NCBI RefSeq assembly: GCF_001742165.1
Contig: NZ_CP016442.1
Span: 2,852,001-2,916,000, forward strand
DNA: 64,000 nucleotides
Direction: 5' to 3'
DNA from: Burkholderia stabilis
GTDB lineage: Bacteria > Pseudomonadota > Gammaproteobacteria > Burkholderiales > Burkholderiaceae
Below, piece by piece: positions 46,139 to 55,852 of the stretch. Both the position numbers and the translations under genes were made by a program. The number at the start of each line of letters is the position of its first letter. The stretch's first letter is position 1. The notes under the pieces were generated by a model. That model made no database searches. It had not been told where the DNA came from and worked only from the letters and a program-made list of their open reading frames with translations.

Positions 46139-47322
46139 TGACGATGCAGACGACCCTGTTCAACCGCCTGTCGTCCCGCGCGCGTGCCGCCGCTCGGTTC
46201 GCCGTCGCGTTCGCGGCCGCGGCCTGCCTGCTCGGCGCGGCGCCCGCGCACGCGGAACGCCTGAAGGATCTCGCGCAGATCCAGGGCGTGCGCGACAACC
46301 CGCTGATCGGTTATGGCCTCGTCGTCGGCCTCGACGGCACGGGCGACCAGACGATGCAGACGCCGTTCACGACGCAGACGCTCGCGAACATGCTCGCGAA
46401 CCTCGGCATCTCGATCAACAACGGCTCGGCCAACGGCGGCCCGTCGTCGCTGAGCAACATGCAGTTGAAGAACGTCGCAGCCGTGATGGTGACCGCCACG
46501 CTGCCGCCGTTCGCGCGGCCCGGCGAGGCGCTCGACGTGACCGTGTCGTCGCTCGGCAACGCGAAGAGCCTGCGCGGCGGCACGCTGCTGCTCACGCCGC
46601 TTAAAGGCGCGGACGGGCAGGTGTACGCGCTCGCGCAGGGCAACATGGCGGTCGGCGGCGCGGGCGCCAGCGCGAACGGCAGCCGCGTGCAGGTGAACCA
46701 GCTCGCGGCCGGCCGGATCGTCGGCGGCGCGATCGTCGAGCGCGGCGTGCCGAACGCGATCGCGCAGATGAACGGCACGCTGCAGCTGCAACTGAACGAC
46801 ATGGATTACGGCACCGCGCAGCGGATCGTCTCGGCGGTCAACTCGAGCTTCGGCCCGGGCACCGCGACGGCGCTCGACGGCCGCACGATCCAGCTCGCGG
46901 CGCCGGCCGACTCGGCGCAGCAGGTCGCGTTCATGGCGCGGCTGCAGAACCTCGACGTGAGCCCGGACAAGGCCGCGGCGAAGGTGATCCTGAACGCGCG
47001 CACCGGTTCGATCGTGATGAACCAGATGGTCACGCTGCAAAGCTGCGCGGTCGCGCACGGCAACCTGTCGGTCGTCGTCAACACGCAGCCGGTCGTGTCG
47101 CAGCCGGGGCCGTTCTCGAACGGGCAGACGGTGGTGGCGCAGCAGTCGCAGATCCAGCTGAAGCAGGACAACGGCGCGCTGAAGATGGTGACGGCCGGCG
47201 CGAACCTCGCCGACGTCGTGAAGGCGCTGAACACGCTCGGCGCGACGCCGGCGGACCTGATGTCGATCCTGCAGGCGATGAAGGCGGCCGGCGCGTTGCG
47301 CGCCGACCTGGAGGTCATCTAA
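46138..47322 (+). CDS. flgI: FlgI P-ring protein
   Basis: 394 residues. A signal peptide ends at APAHA near residue 37, followed by the invariant [20 protein letters not shown] and GTGDQTM. The C-terminus has [20 protein letters not shown]. It forms the periplasmic P ring with help from FlgA. A second ATG is at 46144. Confidence 0.96.
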   Translation: MTMQTTLFNRLSSRARAAARFAVAFAAAACLLGAAPAHAERLKDLAQIQGVRDNPLIGYGLVVGLDGTGDQTMQTPFTTQTLANMLANLGISINNGSANGGPSSLSNMQLKNVAAVMVTATLPPFARPGEALDVTVSSLGNAKSLRGGTLLLTPLKGADGQVYALAQGNMAVGGAGASANGSRVQVNQLAAGRIVGGAIVERGVPNAIAQMNGTLQLQLNDMDYGTAQRIVSAVNSSFGPGTATALDGRTIQLAAPADSAQQVAFMARLQNLDVSPDKAAAKVILNARTGSIVMNQMVTLQSCAVAHGNLSVVVNTQPVVSQPGPFSNGQTVVAQQSQIQLKQDNGALKMVTAGANLADVVKALNTLGATPADLMSILQAMKAAGALRADLEVI

Positions 47323-48297
47323 ATGGCAGCGAATCTCCCGAACGCAAACGACCTGACGCAGCGCTTCGCGCTCGACACACAGGGTTTCGACGCGCTGCGT
47401 GCGCAGGTGAAGCAGTCGCCGCAGGCCGGCGTGAAGGCCGTCGCGGGCCAGTTCGACGCGATGTTCACGCAGATGATGCTCAAGAGCATGCGCGACGCGT
47501 CGCCCGAGGGCGGCCTGTTCGATTCGCATACGTCGAAGATGTACACGTCGATGCTCGACCAGCAGCTCTCGCAGCAGATGTCGAAGCGCGGGATCGGCGT
47601 CGCCGATGCGCTGATGAAGCAGCTGCTGCGCAATGCAGGGCAGGGCGCGGGCGCCGACTCGGCGGCCGACGTCGGCGCGGCCGGGCTCGGCGGCACGGCC
47701 GGCAACGAAGGCAGCCTCGCCGCGATGAACGCGATGGCGCGCGCATACGCGAACGCGGCCGGGAACAACGGCGGCCTCGCCGGCTCGCGCGGCTACTCGG
47801 CCGGCAGCGCGCTGACGCCGCCGCTGAAGGGCGCGAGCGGCGCGCCGGACGCCGACGCGTTCGTCGACCGGCTCGCGGGCCCCGCGCAGGCGGCAAGCGC
47901 GTCGACCGGCATCCCGGCGCGCTTCATCGTCGGCCAGGCCGCGCTCGAATCGGGCTGGGGCAAGCGCGAGATCCGCGCGACCGACGGCTCGACGAGCTAC
48001 AACGTGTTCGGCATCAAGGCGAGCAAGAGCTGGACGGGCCGCACGGTCTCGGCGCTGACGACTGAATACGTGAACGGCACGCCGCGCCGCGTGGTCGCGA
48101 AATTCCGCGCGTACGATTCGTACGAGCACGCGATGACCGACTACGCGAACCTGCTGAAGAACAATCCGCGCTACTCGGGCGTGCTGAGCGCGAGCCGCAG
48201 CGTCGAAGGCTTCGCGCACGGGATGCAGAAGGCCGGTTACGCGACCGACCCGAACTACGCGAAGAAACTGATCTCGATCATGCAGCAGATCGGCTGA
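47323..48297 (+). CDS. flgJ: FlgJ rod cap / peptidoglycan hydrolase
   Basis: 324 residues with two domains. The N-terminal rod-binding domain spans about 1-110 (QFDAMFTQMMLKSMRDASPE). The C-terminal glucosaminidase domain spans about 165-320, with QAALESGWGKREI holding the catalytic Glu near residue 209 and SYNVFGIKAS. It bores through the cell wall while capping the rod. The ATG directly follows the flgI stop. Confidence 0.96.
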   Translation: MAANLPNANDLTQRFALDTQGFDALRAQVKQSPQAGVKAVAGQFDAMFTQMMLKSMRDASPEGGLFDSHTSKMYTSMLDQQLSQQMSKRGIGVADALMKQLLRNAGQGAGADSAADVGAAGLGGTAGNEGSLAAMNAMARAYANAAGNNGGLAGSRGYSAGSALTPPLKGASGAPDADAFVDRLAGPAQAASASTGIPARFIVGQAALESGWGKREIRATDGSTSYNVFGIKASKSWTGRTVSALTTEYVNGTPRRVVAKFRAYDSYEHAMTDYANLLKNNPRYSGVLSASRSVEGFAHGMQKAGYATDPNYAKKLISIMQQIG

Positions 48298-48397
48298 CGG
48301 CACCGCCCGCGCCGCCTGCAACACCCCTCTGAACCGCGCCCGGCATACCGCCGCGCGCGGTTTCAACGTTTGCGCGAAAAAAAACGGCAAATCGATC

Positions 48398-48424
48398 TAA
48401 ACTTTCGGTCAGCACTGCCGCTAA
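48398..48424 (+). promoter_or_regulatory. Sigma-28 promoter of the PilZ brake gene
   Basis: TAAACTTT at 48398-48405, 11 bases, GCCGCTAA at 48417-48424: 14 of 16 to consensus. It lies 92 bases before the ATG. Confidence 0.87.
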
Positions 48425-48516
48425 GTGTGAGAGACCTGCGACCGGGCCCCTGATCTGGCCCGGTTTTACTGCGCACCGGTTGTCCGGGCGCCCATGACAA
48501 GAAAGACCGGCTAGCC

Positions 48517-49272
48517 ATGAATATCGAAACGTCGACGGACCCCAGCCTGGATGCAGGCCACTCCGGGCCCGACTATGCCCGCCGCAATCCGCTGGAGATC
48601 GGCGTGCAGCTGCGCAACCTCGTGAACCGGGGCGATTTCCTGACCGTCCAGTATCCGGGCGGGCAGCTCGTCACGCGCCTGCTCGAGGTCGATGTCGGCG
48701 CGCGGACGTTCACGTTCGACTGGGGCGCGCTGTCCGAGCAGAACGCCGGCATCCTCGCCGCGTCGCATTGCACGTTCGCGGCCGCGCCGGAGGGCGTGCG
48801 GGTCGAATTCACCACGAATACGCCGCGCGAGACGCGCTACGAGGGGCTGCCCGCGTTCGTCGCAGATTTCCCCGACGTGCTGATGTGCATCCAGCGCCGT
48901 GAATATTTCCGCGTCGATGCGCCGATCGTCGATCCGTTCCTGTGCCGCGGCAAGCTGCCGGACGGTGAGAGCTTCCTGTTCGAGGTGCACAACCTGTCGC
49001 TGGGCGGCGTGGGGCTGCGCACGGCCGACGAGCGCGTCGAGGCGCTCGAGGTCGGCACGCTGCTGCCCGACGTCGAACTCGAGCTGACCGGCCACGGCAA
49101 GCTGTCGCTCGACCTGCAGCTCGTGTCGCAGCGCTCGACGCAGATGCCGAACGGGTCGCGCCGCTACCAGCTCGGTTTCCGTTACATGTCGCTGCCGGGC
49201 AGCGCGGAGAACACGCTGCAGCGGCTGATTACCCAGCTCGAGATGAAGCGCCGCTCGCTCGCGCGGGCCTGA
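48517..49272 (+). CDS. ycgR: YcgR-type c-di-GMP-binding flagellar brake protein
   Basis: 251 residues. An N-terminal YcgR (PilZN) domain covers about 25-115 and a C-terminal PilZ domain about 120-240. The c-di-GMP site is complete: QRREYFRVD near 126-134 and NLSLGGVGL near 159-167. With c-di-GMP bound, YcgR slows the motor by contacting the rotor or stator. It sits between flgJ and flgK under its own sigma-28 promoter, so the brake is made together with late flagellar parts. Confidence 0.93.
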   Translation: MNIETSTDPSLDAGHSGPDYARRNPLEIGVQLRNLVNRGDFLTVQYPGGQLVTRLLEVDVGARTFTFDWGALSEQNAGILAASHCTFAAAPEGVRVEFTTNTPRETRYEGLPAFVADFPDVLMCIQRREYFRVDAPIVDPFLCRGKLPDGESFLFEVHNLSLGGVGLRTADERVEALEVGTLLPDVELELTGHGKLSLDLQLVSQRSTQMPNGSRRYQLGFRYMSLPGSAENTLQRLITQLEMKRRSLARA

Positions 49273-49384
49273 CGCGCACGCGGCCGCCGGCCCCGCAGGG
49301 CCGCCCCGCTCCCCTTCGCCGGCACCGGTTGCCGGACGCTTCGACCGGCGACGCGCGAGCGCGCGTCGCGCGTGCATTTTTTCC

Positions 49385-49411
49385 TCAATTTTTTCCAGCG
49401 GCAGCCGTTAT
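49385..49411 (+). promoter_or_regulatory. Sigma-28 promoter of flgKL
   Basis: TCAATTTT at 49385-49392, 11 bases, GCCGTTAT at 49404-49411: 12 of 16 to consensus, with the same -10 octamer as flgM. It lies 55 bases before flgK. Confidence 0.72.
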
Positions 49412-49466
49412 ACCGGGAGTCACGCAACCCGGCGGCCGCAGCGCGGCCGGCTCATCAGGATCGCGC

Positions 49467-51395
49467 ATGTCCAACTCACTCATGAACCTCGGTATCAGCG
49501 GCCTGAATGCCGCGCTCTGGGGCCTCACGACGACCGGTCAGAACATCAGCAACGCGGCGACGCCCGGCTATTCGGTCGAACGTCCCGTCTACGCCGAGGC
49601 GAGCGGCCAGTACACGAGCAGCGGTTACATGCCGCAGGGCGTGAACACCGTCACCGTGCAGCGGCAATACAGCCAGTACCTGGGCGACCAGCTCAACGGC
49701 GCGCAGACGCAGGGCGGCGCGCTGTCGACCTGGTATTCGCTCGTCACGCAGCTGAACAACTACGTCGGCAACCCGACGTCCGGCATCTCGACCGCGATCA
49801 CGAGCTATTTCACCGGGCTGCAGAACGTCGCGAACAGCGCGTCGGACCCGTCGGTGCGCCAGACCGCGATGAGCAACGCGCAGACGCTCGCGAACCAGAT
49901 CACGGCGGCCGGCCAGCAGTACGACGCACTGCGCCAGAGCGTGAACACGCAACTCAAGAGCACCGTGACGCAGATCAACGCGTACACCGCGCAGATCGCG
50001 CAGCTGAACCAGCAGATCGCGGCCGCGAGCAGCCAGGGCCAGCCGCCGAACCAGCTGATGGACCAGCGCGACCTCGCGGTGTCGAACCTGTCGAACCTCG
50101 CGGGCGTGCAGGTCGTGCGCAACAGCGACGGCTACAGCGTGTTTCTCGCGGGCGGCACGCCGCTCGTCGTCGCGGACAAGAGCTACCAGCTCGCGGCCGT
50201 CACGTCGCCGTCCGATCCGAGCGAGCTGACCGTCGTGTCGCAGGGGCTCGCCGGCGCGAATCCGCAAGGCCCGAACCAGTACTTGTCCGATGCTTCGCTG
50301 TCGGGCGGCACGCTCGGCGGCCTGCTCGCGTTCCGCAGCCAGACGCTCGACCCGGCCGAAGCCCAGCTCGGCGCGATCGCGACCAGCTTCGCCGCGCAAG
50401 TCAACGCGCAGAACGCGCTCGGCGTCGACCTGTCGGGCAAGGCGGGCGGCAACCTGTTCACGACCGGCTCGCCGATCACCTATGCGAACCAGGGCAACAC
50501 CGGCAACGCGGCGCTGTCCGTGTCGTTCGCGAACGCGGCGCAACCGACCACGAGTGACTACACGCTGTCGTACGACGGCGCGAAATACACGCTGACCGAC
50601 CGCGCGAGCGGCTCGGTGGTCGGCACGTCGACGACGATGCCGGGGTCGATCGGCGGGCTGAACTTCTCGTTCTCGTCCGGCTCGATGAACGCCGGCGACA
50701 AGTTCACCGTGCAGCCGACGCGCGGCGCGCTGAACGGCTTCGGCCTCGCGACCTCGAACGGCTCCGCGATCGCGGCGGCGTCGCCGTATTCGACGGCGAC
50801 CACCACGACGAACACGGGCACCGGGACGATCAGCGGGGCGACGGTCACGAGCGCAGCGGGCGCGGCCAACCCGCACAACTACACGATCACGATGGGCGGC
50901 ACCGCCGCCAGCCCGACCTACACGGTGACCGACAACACGGCTTCGCCGCCGACGACCACCGCCGCGCAGCCGTTCCAGGCCGGCTCGCCGATCACGCTGA
51001 CGGCGGGCGTCACGGTGACGGTGTCGGGTTCCCCGACGGCCGGCGACACGTTCAAGGTCGGCCCGAACACGGGCGGCACGAACGACGGCAGCAACGCGCT
51101 CGCATTGTCGAAGCTCGTCAACTCGACGGCGTTCGGCAACGGCATGACGCTGACGAGCGCGTACGCAGGCTACGTGAACGGCATCGGCAACACGGCGGGC
51201 CAGCTGAAGTCCTCGAGCGCCGCGCAGACCGCGCTGATCGGCCAGATCACGAGCGCGCAGCAGTCGGCGTCGGGCGTGAACCAGAACGAGGAAGCGGCCA
51301 ACCTGATGCAGTACCAGCAGCTCTACCAGGCGAACGCGAAGGTGATCCAGACCGCGGGGACGCTGTTCCAGACCGTGCTTGGCCTGTTCAACTGA
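49467..51395 (+). CDS. flgK: FlgK hook-filament junction protein 1
   Basis: 642 residues. The N-terminal NLGISGLNAALWGLTTTGQN, then NISNAATPGYSVERPVY, and C-terminal NLMQYQQLYQANAKVIQ helices form the D0/D1 core. The middle holds two beta-rich modules in tandem (about 343-418 and 448-533) of the form YTVTDNT ... GDTFKV. The second closely matches a module in the neighbouring FlgL. FlgK joins hook to filament and is delivered by FlgN. Confidence 0.95.
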   Translation: MSNSLMNLGISGLNAALWGLTTTGQNISNAATPGYSVERPVYAEASGQYTSSGYMPQGVNTVTVQRQYSQYLGDQLNGAQTQGGALSTWYSLVTQLNNYVGNPTSGISTAITSYFTGLQNVANSASDPSVRQTAMSNAQTLANQITAAGQQYDALRQSVNTQLKSTVTQINAYTAQIAQLNQQIAAASSQGQPPNQLMDQRDLAVSNLSNLAGVQVVRNSDGYSVFLAGGTPLVVADKSYQLAAVTSPSDPSELTVVSQGLAGANPQGPNQYLSDASLSGGTLGGLLAFRSQTLDPAEAQLGAIATSFAAQVNAQNALGVDLSGKAGGNLFTTGSPITYANQGNTGNAALSVSFANAAQPTTSDYTLSYDGAKYTLTDRASGSVVGTSTTMPGSIGGLNFSFSSGSMNAGDKFTVQPTRGALNGFGLATSNGSAIAAASPYSTATTTTNTGTGTISGATVTSAAGAANPHNYTITMGGTAASPTYTVTDNTASPPTTTAAQPFQAGSPITLTAGVTVTVSGSPTAGDTFKVGPNTGGTNDGSNALALSKLVNSTAFGNGMTLTSAYAGYVNGIGNTAGQLKSSSAAQTALIGQITSAQQSASGVNQNEEAANLMQYQQLYQANAKVIQTAGTLFQTVLGLFN

Positions 51396-51412
51396 TTTCG
51401 GGGACCGATGCG

Positions 51413-52648
51413 ATGCGGATTTCCACCACCCAGTTCTTCCAGATGAACGTCGCTCAGATGAGCGACCAGCAGGCCCAGCTTGCGCAGCTGTACCAGCAGA
51501 TCTCGAGCGGCGTGAGCCTCGCGACGCCGGCCGACAACCCGCTCGGCGCGGCGCAGGCCGTGCAGCTGTCGATGACGTCGGCGACGCTCGCGCAATACGC
51601 GTCGAACCAGAACACCGCGCTGTCGTCGCTGCAGAAGGAAGACCAGACGCTCATCAGCGTCAACAACCTGCTGAACAGCATCCATACGGTCGTGATCCAG
51701 GCCGGCGACGGCTCGATGTCCGACAGCGACCGCTCCGCGCTGTCGACGCAGCTGCAGGGCTACCGCGACCAGCTGCTGACGCTCGCCAACTCGACGGACG
51801 GCTCGGGCAACTACCTGTTCGCGGGCTTCCAGTCGACCACGGCGCCGTTCTCGAACGCGCCGGGTGGCGGCGTGACCTACAGCGGCGACATGGGCTCGCG
51901 CCAGGTGCAGATCGCCGATTCGCGCGCGATCTCGCAGGGCGACAACGGCGCGAGCGTGTTCCTGTCGGTGCCGATGCTCGGCAGCCAGCCGGTGCCGCTC
52001 GCGGGCACGGGCAACACGGGCACGGGCACGATCGGCGGCGTGTCGATCACGAGCCCGTCGGCCGCGACCAACACGCACCAGTTCACGATCACGTTCGGCG
52101 GCACGGCGGCTGCGCCGACGTACACGGTCACCGACAACACCGCCGCGCCGCCGACCACGACCCCCGCGCAGGCGTATTCGGCCGGCGCCGGGATCACGCT
52201 CGGCAACGGCCTGTCGGTGCCCGTCTCGGGCACGCCGGCCGCCGGCGACACGTTCACGATCACGCCCGCGCCGAAGGCCGGCACCGACGTGTTCGGCGCG
52301 CTCGACTCGATGATCGCCGCGCTGAAGGTGCCGGTCAGCAGCAACACGACGGCTGCTGCCGCGCTCGCGAACGCGATGACCACCGGCACGACGAAGCTGA
52401 ACAACATGATGACGAACGTCCTCACCGTTCAGGCGTCGGTCGGCGGCCGCGAGCAGGAAATCAAGGCGATGCAGACCGTGAACCAGACCAACACGCTGCA
52501 GATCACCAGCAACCTGTCCGACCTGACGAGCACCAACATGGTGTCGACGATCAGCCAGTTCCTCGAGATGCAGAATGCGCTGACGGGCTCGCAGAAGGCT
52601 TACGCGCAGTTGCAGAACCTGTCGCTGTTCCAGTACATCAATCCTTGA
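51413..52648 (+). CDS. flgL: FlgL hook-filament junction protein 3
   Basis: 411 residues. The N-terminal flagellin-like region (MRISTTQFFQMNVAQMSDQQ), PADNPLGAAQAVQLS and the C-terminal TISQFLEMQNALTGSQKAYA are diagnostic. Residues about 201-287 form a beta-rich module also found in FlgK. It starts 17 bases after flgK and ends the cluster. Confidence 0.95.
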   Translation: MRISTTQFFQMNVAQMSDQQAQLAQLYQQISSGVSLATPADNPLGAAQAVQLSMTSATLAQYASNQNTALSSLQKEDQTLISVNNLLNSIHTVVIQAGDGSMSDSDRSALSTQLQGYRDQLLTLANSTDGSGNYLFAGFQSTTAPFSNAPGGGVTYSGDMGSRQVQIADSRAISQGDNGASVFLSVPMLGSQPVPLAGTGNTGTGTIGGVSITSPSAATNTHQFTITFGGTAAAPTYTVTDNTAAPPTTTPAQAYSAGAGITLGNGLSVPVSGTPAAGDTFTITPAPKAGTDVFGALDSMIAALKVPVSSNTTAAAALANAMTTGTTKLNNMMTNVLTVQASVGGREQEIKAMQTVNQTNTLQITSNLSDLTSTNMVSTISQFLEMQNALTGSQKAYAQLQNLSLFQYINP

Positions 52649-52658
52649 TGCACGATGG

Positions 52659-52700
52659 GCCGGCGGCAATGTGAGCGCACGCTTACATCGCCGCCGGCTT
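52659..52700 (+). terminator. Terminator-like hairpin after flgL
   Basis: GCCGGCGGC (52659-52667) pairs with GCCGCCGGC (52690-52698), and the inner ATGTGAGC/GCTTACAT arms extend the stem with one wobble pair. The T-content after it is weak. Confidence 0.55.
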
Positions 52701-52884
52701 CGTTCGACGCCGCCCGCGCGCCAGGCGCGGCGGCCGATTCACCGGTTGCGCGGTCGCGCCCCGGTTCGCGCACGCGGCACACCGCGCCCCGCGCTTGCCA
52801 GCCCCATTTCCGCTCCGTAAACTCGCGCCAGATTCCAGACCGGCGCACCCTCCGCAGCCGGCGACCGACAGGAGCTCTTTCCCC

Positions 52885-54192
52885 ATGTCCGATTCCTACT
52901 TCCCGCGCTGGCGGGTGCAATCGACCGGCGCGGCGTCGCGCGTGGTCGGCCCCGACGAGCGCCTGCCGTGGCCGCAGATGGTCGCGATGGGCGTGCAGCA
53001 CGTCGTCGCGATGTTCGGCTCGACCGTGCTCGCGCCGCTGCTGATGGGCTTTGACCCGAACCTGTGCATCTTCATGTCGGGCATCGGCACGCTGCTGTTC
53101 TTCGTGCTGGTCGGCGGCCGCGTGCCGAGCTACCTCGGCTCGAGCTTCGCGTTCATCGGCCTCGTGATCGCGGTGACGGGCTACGGCGGCAGCGGCCCGA
53201 ACCCGAACATCCCGGTCGCGCTCGGCGGGATCGTCGCGTGCGGCGTCGTGTACGTCGCGCTCGGCGCGCTGGTGCAGGCGATCGGCACGCGCTGGATCGA
53301 GACGCTGATGCCACCCGTCGTGACCGGCGCGGTCGTCGCGGTGATCGGGCTGAACCTCGCGCCGATCGCGGTCAAGGGCGTGTCGGCGTCGACCTTCGAC
53401 TCGGTGATGGCGCTCGTCACGGTGCTGTGCGTCGGCGGCGTCGCGGTGTTCGCGCGCGGGATGATGCAGCGCCTGCTGATCCTCGTCGGGCTCGTGATCG
53501 CGTACGTGATCTACGCGATCGCGACCAACGGGATGGGGCTCGGCAAGCCGGTCGACTTCTCGATCGTCGCGCATGCCGCGTGGTTCGGCGTGCCGGCGTT
53601 CAGCGCGCCGGTGTTCGACCCGCACGCGATGCTGATGCTCGCGCCGATCGCGGTGATCCTGGTCGCCGAGAACCTCGGCCACATCAAGGCCGTCAGCGCG
53701 ATGACGGGGCACAACCTCGACCGCTACGTCGGCCGCGCGTTCATCGGCGACGGCCTGGCGACGATCGTGTCGGGCAGCGTCGGCGGCACGGGCGTGACGA
53801 CCTACGCGGAGAACATCGGCGTGATGGCCGTCACGCGGATCTACTCGACGCTCGTGTTCGCAGTCGCCGCGCTGATCGCGATCGGGCTCGGTTTCTCGCC
53901 GAAATTCGGCGCGGTGATCCACACGATCCCGGGCCCGGTGCTCGGCGGCGTGTCGATCGTCGTGTTCGGGCTGATCGCGGTGACGGGCGCGCGCATCTGG
54001 GTGGTGAACAAGGTCGACTTCTCCGACAACCGCAACCTGATCGTCGCGGCCGTCACGCTGGTGCTCGGCGCCGGCGATTTCTCGCTGAAGATCGGCGGCT
54101 TCGGGCTCGGCGGGATCGGCACCGCAACGTTCGGCGCGATCATCCTGTACGCGATCCTGCGCAGGGAAAAGGAACCGGGTCCGGTGGTCTGA
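52885..54192 (+). CDS. NCS2-family uracil/xanthine permease
   Basis: 435 residues and about 14 hydrophobic segments. The start GVQHVVAMFGSTVLAPLLMG, a central ILVAENLGHIKAVS with the conserved Glu, GGTGVTTYAENIGVMAVTR and a GLIAVTGARIWV segment are typical of UraA/RutG-like nucleobase:cation symporters. The uracil side of the family is more likely than xanthine from the AENIGV motif, but substrate is not certain. ACAGGAG precedes the ATG. Confidence 0.9.
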   Translation: MSDSYFPRWRVQSTGAASRVVGPDERLPWPQMVAMGVQHVVAMFGSTVLAPLLMGFDPNLCIFMSGIGTLLFFVLVGGRVPSYLGSSFAFIGLVIAVTGYGGSGPNPNIPVALGGIVACGVVYVALGALVQAIGTRWIETLMPPVVTGAVVAVIGLNLAPIAVKGVSASTFDSVMALVTVLCVGGVAVFARGMMQRLLILVGLVIAYVIYAIATNGMGLGKPVDFSIVAHAAWFGVPAFSAPVFDPHAMLMLAPIAVILVAENLGHIKAVSAMTGHNLDRYVGRAFIGDGLATIVSGSVGGTGVTTYAENIGVMAVTRIYSTLVFAVAALIAIGLGFSPKFGAVIHTIPGPVLGGVSIVVFGLIAVTGARIWVVNKVDFSDNRNLIVAAVTLVLGAGDFSLKIGGFGLGGIGTATFGAIILYAILRREKEPGPVV

Positions 54193-54230
54193 CCGAAACA
54201 CGGGCGGCAGCGGGCAGACCGCGCCGCCCG

Positions 54231-54252
54231 CCGGCGCGCCCTTACGCGCCGG
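54231..54252. terminator. Hairpin between convergent permease and LysR genes
   Basis: CCGGCGCG and CGCGCCGG arms (8 bp, 6-nt loop) overlap the LysR stop codon at 54242. No T-tract; weak support. Confidence 0.35.
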
Positions 54253-55126
54253 TATTCGACTGCCCCTGCAGCCACGCGCAGAACTGCGCGACGAGCGGAT
54301 CGTCGGCCGGCGCGTGCGGCGTGATCCACCAGTAGCTGCGCGTCGCGATGCGCGGCCCGGGCAGCGGCATCACGAGCCGGCCGCTCGCCAGCTCGTCGTC
54401 GATCAGCGGCAGCGGGCCGAGCGCGACGCCGAGCCCGTCGACGGCCGCCTGCAGCGCCAGGTAGAAGTGGTCGAACGACTGCCGCTTGCGCCCCTTCATC
54501 GTCACGCCGGCCGCCGCGAACCAGTCGCGCCAGCCTTCCGGCCGCGTATCCGAATGCAGCAGCACGTGCCGCGCGAGATCGTCCGCGCGTGCGATCGGCG
54601 TGCGCTTGAGCAGCGCGGGGCTGCAGACCGGAATCACGCTTTCGTCGAGAAAGTGGCCGCTCGTGCAGTTCGGCCAGTGGCCGGGGCCGCGGCGGATCGC
54701 GACATCGAAGCCGTCGAGCGCGTCGAGCGGCGCGTTCGACGTCGACAGCTTCAGCTCGACGTTCGGCACGTCGCGCTGGAACCGCGACAGGCGCGGCAGC
54801 AGCCATTTCATCGCGAAGGTCGGCAGCGCATTGATGCGCAGCACGCGCGCCGCGCCCGTGTTGCGCAGTTGCTCGGTCGCATGCGCGATGCTGTCGAACG
54901 CCGCGCGCACGGTGTCGAGATAGCGGCGGCCTTCGTCGGTGAGCTTCACGCGCTTGCCGTAGCGGTGGAACACCGGCTTGCCGAGCCAGGCCTCGAATGC
55001 GGCGATCTGCCGGCTGATGGCACCGTGAGTCACATGCAGCTCGTCGCCGGCGGCGCTGAAGCTTTCATGTCGTGCCGCGGCTTCAAAGGCCCGAAGCGCG
55101 GAAAAGGGTGGGAGATCGCGTGCCAT
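54242..55126 (-). CDS. LysR-family transcriptional regulator (GcvA-like)
   Basis: 294 residues. The N-terminal winged helix (SALRAFEAAARHESFSAAGD, THGAISRQIAAFE) and the substrate domain with INALPTFAMKWLLPRLSRF and DVAIRRGPG mark the GcvA/AmpR branch. It is divergent from the split chrA genes (start-to-start 96 bases), which are the natural target. Co-inducer unknown. Confidence 0.92.
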   Translation of the reverse strand: MARDLPPFSALRAFEAAARHESFSAAGDELHVTHGAISRQIAAFEAWLGKPVFHRYGKRVKLTDEGRRYLDTVRAAFDSIAHATEQLRNTGAARVLRINALPTFAMKWLLPRLSRFQRDVPNVELKLSTSNAPLDALDGFDVAIRRGPGHWPNCTSGHFLDESVIPVCSPALLKRTPIARADDLARHVLLHSDTRPEGWRDWFAAAGVTMKGRKRQSFDHFYLALQAAVDGLGVALGPLPLIDDELASGRLVMPLPGPRIATRSYWWITPHAPADDPLVAQFCAWLQGQSNTGA

Positions 55127-55222
55127 GCTTGTGATTCTAGATCACAAGGGCGCGCCGATAAAATCGTTTTGCCGGCATCCTGAACGGCGGTAACCTCGGT
55201 TGACCGTTTGATGAGGAGCCCC

Positions 55223-55852
55223 ATGCAATCCGTTTCCCCGCCGCCTGCCGCGTCGCCCCGCAGCGTCGGCCTCGCCGAGCTGTTCACCGGTTTCCTGGCG
55301 CTCGGCCTCATGTCGTTCGGCGGCGCGCTGCCGTTCGCACGGCGCACGATCGTCGACGAGCGCAAGTGGCTTTCCGCCGACGAATTCACCGATCTGCTCG
55401 GCCTGTGCCAGTTCCTGCCGGGCGGCAACGTGATCAACCTGTCGGTCGCGGTCGGCATGCGTTTTCGCGGCGTCGCTGGCGCGTTCGCGGGCATTCTCGG
55501 GCTGATCGCGGGCCCGACGCTCGTCGTCGTCGCGCTCGGCGTGCTGTATGCAAAGACGCAGAACGATCCGCACGTGCAGCACCTGTTCGCGGGGCTCGCC
55601 GCCGCGGCCGCAGGGCTGCTCGTCGCGATGGCCGTGAAGGTCGCGAAGCCGTTGCGTCACGCGCGCGCGGCGGCCGGCATCGCGGCGCTCGCGTTCGTCG
55701 CGATCGCGGTGCTGCGCGTTCCGCTGCTGACCACGATGCTCGTGCTGACGCCGATCAGCATCTGGCTGGCGTCGCGCCACCGCGATGCGGGTACGCCGCA
55801 GCCGGCGCCGGCCGCGGCAGCGCGCGATGCGCAGCACGGAGGCCGGCCATGA
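55223..55852 (+). CDS. Chromate transporter (CHR) family, N-terminal-type half
   Basis: 209 residues with about six hydrophobic segments and one CHR domain: FLALGLMSFGGALPFARR, a WLSADEFTDLLGLCQFLPGGN motif and GMRFRGVAGA. Standard ChrA has two fused CHR domains; here they are separate genes. GAGGAG at 55213-55218 fixes the ATG at 55223, not the upstream TTG/ATG. It overlaps the second half by 4 nt. Confidence 0.9.
   Translation: MQSVSPPPAASPRSVGLAELFTGFLALGLMSFGGALPFARRTIVDERKWLSADEFTDLLGLCQFLPGGNVINLSVAVGMRFRGVAGAFAGILGLIAGPTLVVVALGVLYAKTQNDPHVQHLFAGLAAAAAGLLVAMAVKVAKPLRHARAAAGIAALAFVAIAVLRVPLLTTMLVLTPISIWLASRHRDAGTPQPAPAAAARDAQHGGRP

Noticed and set aside
52885..54192. Assignment of the NCS2 permease to a pyrimidine-degradation (rut) operon
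   Set aside because: No rut or other pyrimidine genes are next to it, so the substrate and pathway cannot be fixed.
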